Positions 60,561 through 64,000 of a stretch of 64,000 bases of DNA are shown piece after piece. The translations under genes were made by a program, and so were the position numbers. Numbering within the stretch: the stretch's first letter is position 1; each line of letters opens with the position of its first letter. The notes beneath the pieces were generated by a model that did no database searches, was not told where the DNA came from, and saw only the letters and a program-made list of their open reading frames with translations. Source of the DNA: Larimichthys crocea (taxonomy: Eukaryota; Chordata; Actinopteri; Sciaenidae); NCBI RefSeq assembly GCF_000972845.2, contig NW_020860793.1, positions 372,001-436,000 of the forward strand, read 5' to 3'.

Positions 60561-61400
60561 GGATGTTGAACCACAAATACAAACCAGATTTAGTAGCTAA
60601 ACTGAGTGAACAATGAAAAGAGAAAAACAAAGGCAGACATAATGAGACATGAAGTGTGTGTAAGTCCTACAGAGTACGTTTGAACTCAGTTATTAGCTTC
60701 ACATCCACAGGAAGATGACTAAGATTCACACCTGTTCTAACGAACGTGGCACACACAAACACTGAAAAAGAACTCTAGAATTACTGGATTTCGTCTGGAA
60801 ACGGTGACCAGGAACAATTGGTTAGCTGCTCTGTTAATTTGTACTGCAAGCACAGTGTTTCTTTTAGTTGGCTAAAAGGAAACTGTGCATCAGTACAGCG
60901 ACACAGTAAATTTAACAAAAGGTAAAAAGCTCAAACTAACATTACTAAAATCTGAAAAACTTTCAAAAAAGAGAAGACAAGATTTATAAGAAAAAATATA
61001 TAACATGAATACCCAGAATACTCATTCCAAAATATATAAAATATGATAAGTATGAATATTGAAATACAAGATGCAATTGAAGCAACTATACTACAACTAT
61101 ACTACTACTACTAGGTGGACATCTAAAAGAGGAATGCGTAAATGTATAGAGCAACAAATTCGAGGCACTGGAAGATTCTTTATAACACAAAAAATTCTCT
61201 ACGAACATCATGTAAGAGAATGAAGGAATTCTGTAAACCGTGGATCTCTTGGTATATAAAAAAATGGATTTCGTGTAACTTTGTGAAGCTTACTTTAAAT
61301 AGCACGTTGCTTTACTCTAAATGTGTAGCAAGAACAAAACTACAATGTCTGCTCCTCATTAACCTTTAACTTTTATAGGTTAACATGTGCATTCCTGCGC
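60561..61400. other. Non-coding DNA, nothing recognised
   Basis: AT-rich; an imperfect (CTA)n stretch at 61089-61112. Confidence 0.4.
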
Positions 61401-61757
61401 GCACACACTCATACACACACACACACACACACTATACTGCTCTAAGGCAGAAGAAAAGCCTTGTTTCACAGCAACTAATGGTTTTAATAATGTGTGTTTG
61501 TACGAGTTTGTGTGTGAGAGAGAGACACCAAAGCTCTTTGCAGAGATTGTAGGCAGCTGCTGGGAAAATACCTTAACGCACACACACATACACACACACA
61601 AATACTTGCACACACATCAGGGCCTTTGAACAACCAGATGTGGCTGTGCAGCAGGTTGTGAGCATCAGTGCACCAAAAACAGGGTGAGAGGAGGGCTGGG
61701 TCTGGAGCTAAAGCAGTTAATGGAATACAGATTTCCTCAACCTGCTTCAGCCTGAGG

Positions 61758-61811
<54 letters not shown>
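61401..61811. repeat. CA microsatellites
   Basis: (CA)n at 61412-61432, imperfect CA at 61577-61615, and (CA)26 at 61760-61811. Confidence 0.95.
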
Positions 61812-61812
<1 letters not shown>

Positions 61813-62700
61813 ATGCAGTTGGCTGATCTTGAAGGGTAATTCCTGTCTATTATCACTTGGGTCATATTTTTGTACTTATGTCCAAATGTGTATCCATACT
61901 TTGTTAAGTGGTGAGATCCAGGAACATCATTGATAAAAATGCATGAAAAATACGAGCCGTCAGACAAACAGGTTGTAAACAACCCCCACATGAGTCTGTT
62001 TTCAAAGACAAGCCAATGGCAAACTTTTTACCCAGACTATCCACTGTAGACATCCATCATAGGTTGGGAGAATCTCGAGGGATTACCAAGACCTACATTG
62101 GGAGGTTCATGTGACCAATTGGGGTAGCCAAGCTAGAATGTGATACCCAGGTAGTATCACATTCTGAGTCCAATACATTCTCTTTGGTCCTTGTCTGTTG
62201 CCTTCTTAGATTTTTTATGAAGATGTTCAGTTCAGTCAAGTCAATACTGGTGATAGTATTAGTTCAGTTCACTTATCTGTAATCAAGGTGGTGAATCCAA
62301 CACATCCAAGTCCAGGAAACAATTCCTCGACTCTTCCACAGGCAGCAACGGTGGTGACTTTCTTTAAAAAATCCCATATTGCAGAGAGTTGAGTTATCTC
62401 ATAGTTCTTTATCACTAATTTAAATGTTAACAAAGCCAAGACAAAGAGTTTGTGAGTGACTAATAAAAAGAAATATCACAAATGTTTGATTAATAAATGT
62501 TTCTGACACAAAAAACGTACTTGTACTTGTTTCTCTAATTGATTGCTGTATGTGCAGTTTAAGATAGCACGGGTTGGGAAGATACACACCAGAGAATAAT
62601 CCAAATCAAATCACATCAAATCCAGGTCCTCTGTAACATTCTTGTGAACCACAAAGTACCAAAACGGGGTAGTCCTGTCCTGAATAACTAACATCCAAAG
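61812..62700. other. Non-coding DNA, nothing recognised
   Basis: No exon or repeat signal, apart from tccaaatcaaatcacatcaa at 62600-62620. Confidence 0.4.
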
Positions 62701-62704
62701 TCCA

Positions 62705-62885
62705 GGTCAACTTTTTTCGCAAAGGGTTGAATCTGAGACAACTGGACTTGGTTGTAGATCCGTGAACATGTTTCATCTCTCGTCCAAGAGACTTCTTCAG
62801 TACTGACTGACTGGTGGAGAGACCCAGGTATTCGGTCTGGGTGGGGTTGTTGTCTTCATGGATCTACAACCAAGTCCAGCTACAA
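62705..62885. repeat. Hairpin-forming dispersed repeat
   Basis: Arms actggacttggttgtagatc... (62741-62766) and ...gatctacaaccaagtccagc (62855-62880) are complementary at 24 of 26 positions, with an 88-nt loop (tcgtccaagagacttcttca). This word series is a common teleost repeat. Confidence 0.75.
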
Positions 62886-63720
62886 TACAGAGTTTGAAGT
62901 CAAAGCTTACTACTACTGCAAAACATAAATATATTGTGACAGTGATATTGACTGGCTAACATTAGTTTACTTGCTAATGCAGACAAATTGCTATGTAGCT
63001 GATATAGCAAAATACTGTCTGGGCTGCAGCTGGTTAACCTTAGCTTGCTTGATCGGTGATGTAATCACTGGCAAAACACTATAACTGGATATGTTATCAC
63101 TTGCCAACTTCACCAGCAAACCTGATCCATGTATTAAGATGTCACAGTACAATGCAAAGGTGTACCTAAGGATTGCTTTCTACTTGTAAAAAATCAATGG
63201 TCAACTAGCCACCTGTAACTGTGGCTGCAGCTAGTTGGTCTAAGAAGTAGCCTCCTTACATCTTCGGTTCCGTCTGTCATCTAACCCTCGCCTTGTGTCG
63301 AAGAAGTCCCTCAAGATCCAACTACTACTACTACTATACAACTTTGACCGACTGTATTTACCTAGCTGTGCTGCAAACAGTTTTCCCGTGCAACGGGGTA
63401 TTAATGCTGACTTTTGGAGTAGTACCTCCAAATAGGTTCACATCTGGAAAGTTTGTTTTATGACTTCTTGTTAGTAATGTCAGTATCTTCCTAGATCTCA
63501 GCAGTTGCCTTGGTCAGTACAATATTATTACTGTTAGAAAAGATAGAAATACAATCCTTAAATAAAGACAATAATTAGAGACCATAAAAACAGAGATCAT
63601 TAAAGACTTTATCAGTAGGACTTGAAAAGAAAAACAGGATCTTCTGTCAATGACGTTCAATTTCAGCTTTTTCTCAGACTAAACAGGGACTCTGAGTCAG
63701 GAAATAAGTAATATCTTGGA
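62886..63720. other. Non-coding DNA, nothing recognised
   Basis: A short (CTA)5-type run at 63321-63337; no other feature. Confidence 0.4.
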
Positions 63721-63721
63721 T

Positions 63722-63724
<3 letters not shown>

Positions 63725-63778
<54 letters not shown>
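63725..63778. repeat. (CA)27 microsatellite
   Basis: Pure CA run. Confidence 0.95.
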
Positions 63779-63779
<1 letters not shown>

Positions 63780-64000
63780 TTTACTGTACAGACATGCATG
63801 CATGTCTCCTCACACATTTCACCTTTTAGTAGAGAACAAAGCAGTGTAATTAAAAGTCCACACAGTCAATTAAGACTTATTTTGAGGCGTGTGTTCACAG
63901 AGCTCGTTCTGTCAGTAAGAGAGGAGGTGGGAGGAGGTGTTGGTGCACTGAACGCTGTTTGGCACTGCAGGAAATAACACAATTTACAGGTGATTTTTTC

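Overview
This is vertebrate nuclear DNA from a ray-finned fish, most likely a percomorph teleost. The evidence is dense CA/TG microsatellites, 3' ends of L2-type LINEs, small hAT and Tc1-like elements, dispersed repeats typical of teleost genomes, and almost no coding sequence.

The window covers the 5' part of one gene on the minus strand: tcf4 (E2-2), a class I bHLH E-protein. Two short coding exons are certain. The exon with the start codon is at 41350-41441 and encodes [12 protein letters not shown]...LLDFSA. The next exon is at 37015-37087 and encodes [12 protein letters not shown]...FSGS. Both have proper splice sites and join in phase, 4262 bp apart. I found no downstream exon, so 1-37014 reads as one intron longer than 37 kb. 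Upstream of the start exon, a CpG-rich stretch (about 41930-42360) and a cluster of seven CCAAT boxes (42422-42489, all in minus orientation) mark the probable promoter and untranslated first exon. From 42.5 to 64 kb no gene can be assigned: it is either upstream intergenic DNA or introns of longer tcf4 transcripts.

Layout: 1-37014, large intron holding possible regulatory blocks (8.2-8.5, 10.6-11.0, 24.1-24.4, 27.6-28.3, 30.8-31.1, 33.2-33.9 kb), microsatellites, two LINE remnants with coding sequence, LINE tails, a Tc1-like pseudogene and several small DNA transposons; 37015-41441, two exons and an intron with a microsatellite-free, internally repeated block (39.4-40.4 kb); 41.9-42.5 kb, promoter; 42.5-64 kb, repeats including a TA-flanked MITE, two hAT elements with target-site duplications, and an inverted pair of repeat copies 3.1 kb apart.

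The most unusual item is the hAT element at 46731-47454. It is flanked by a perfect 8-bp duplication and carries a GC-rich segment that looks like 28S rRNA (D2 expansion region). Most open reading frames in the window are translated microsatellites or repeats, not genes. All family assignments come from reading the sequence; no database search was run.
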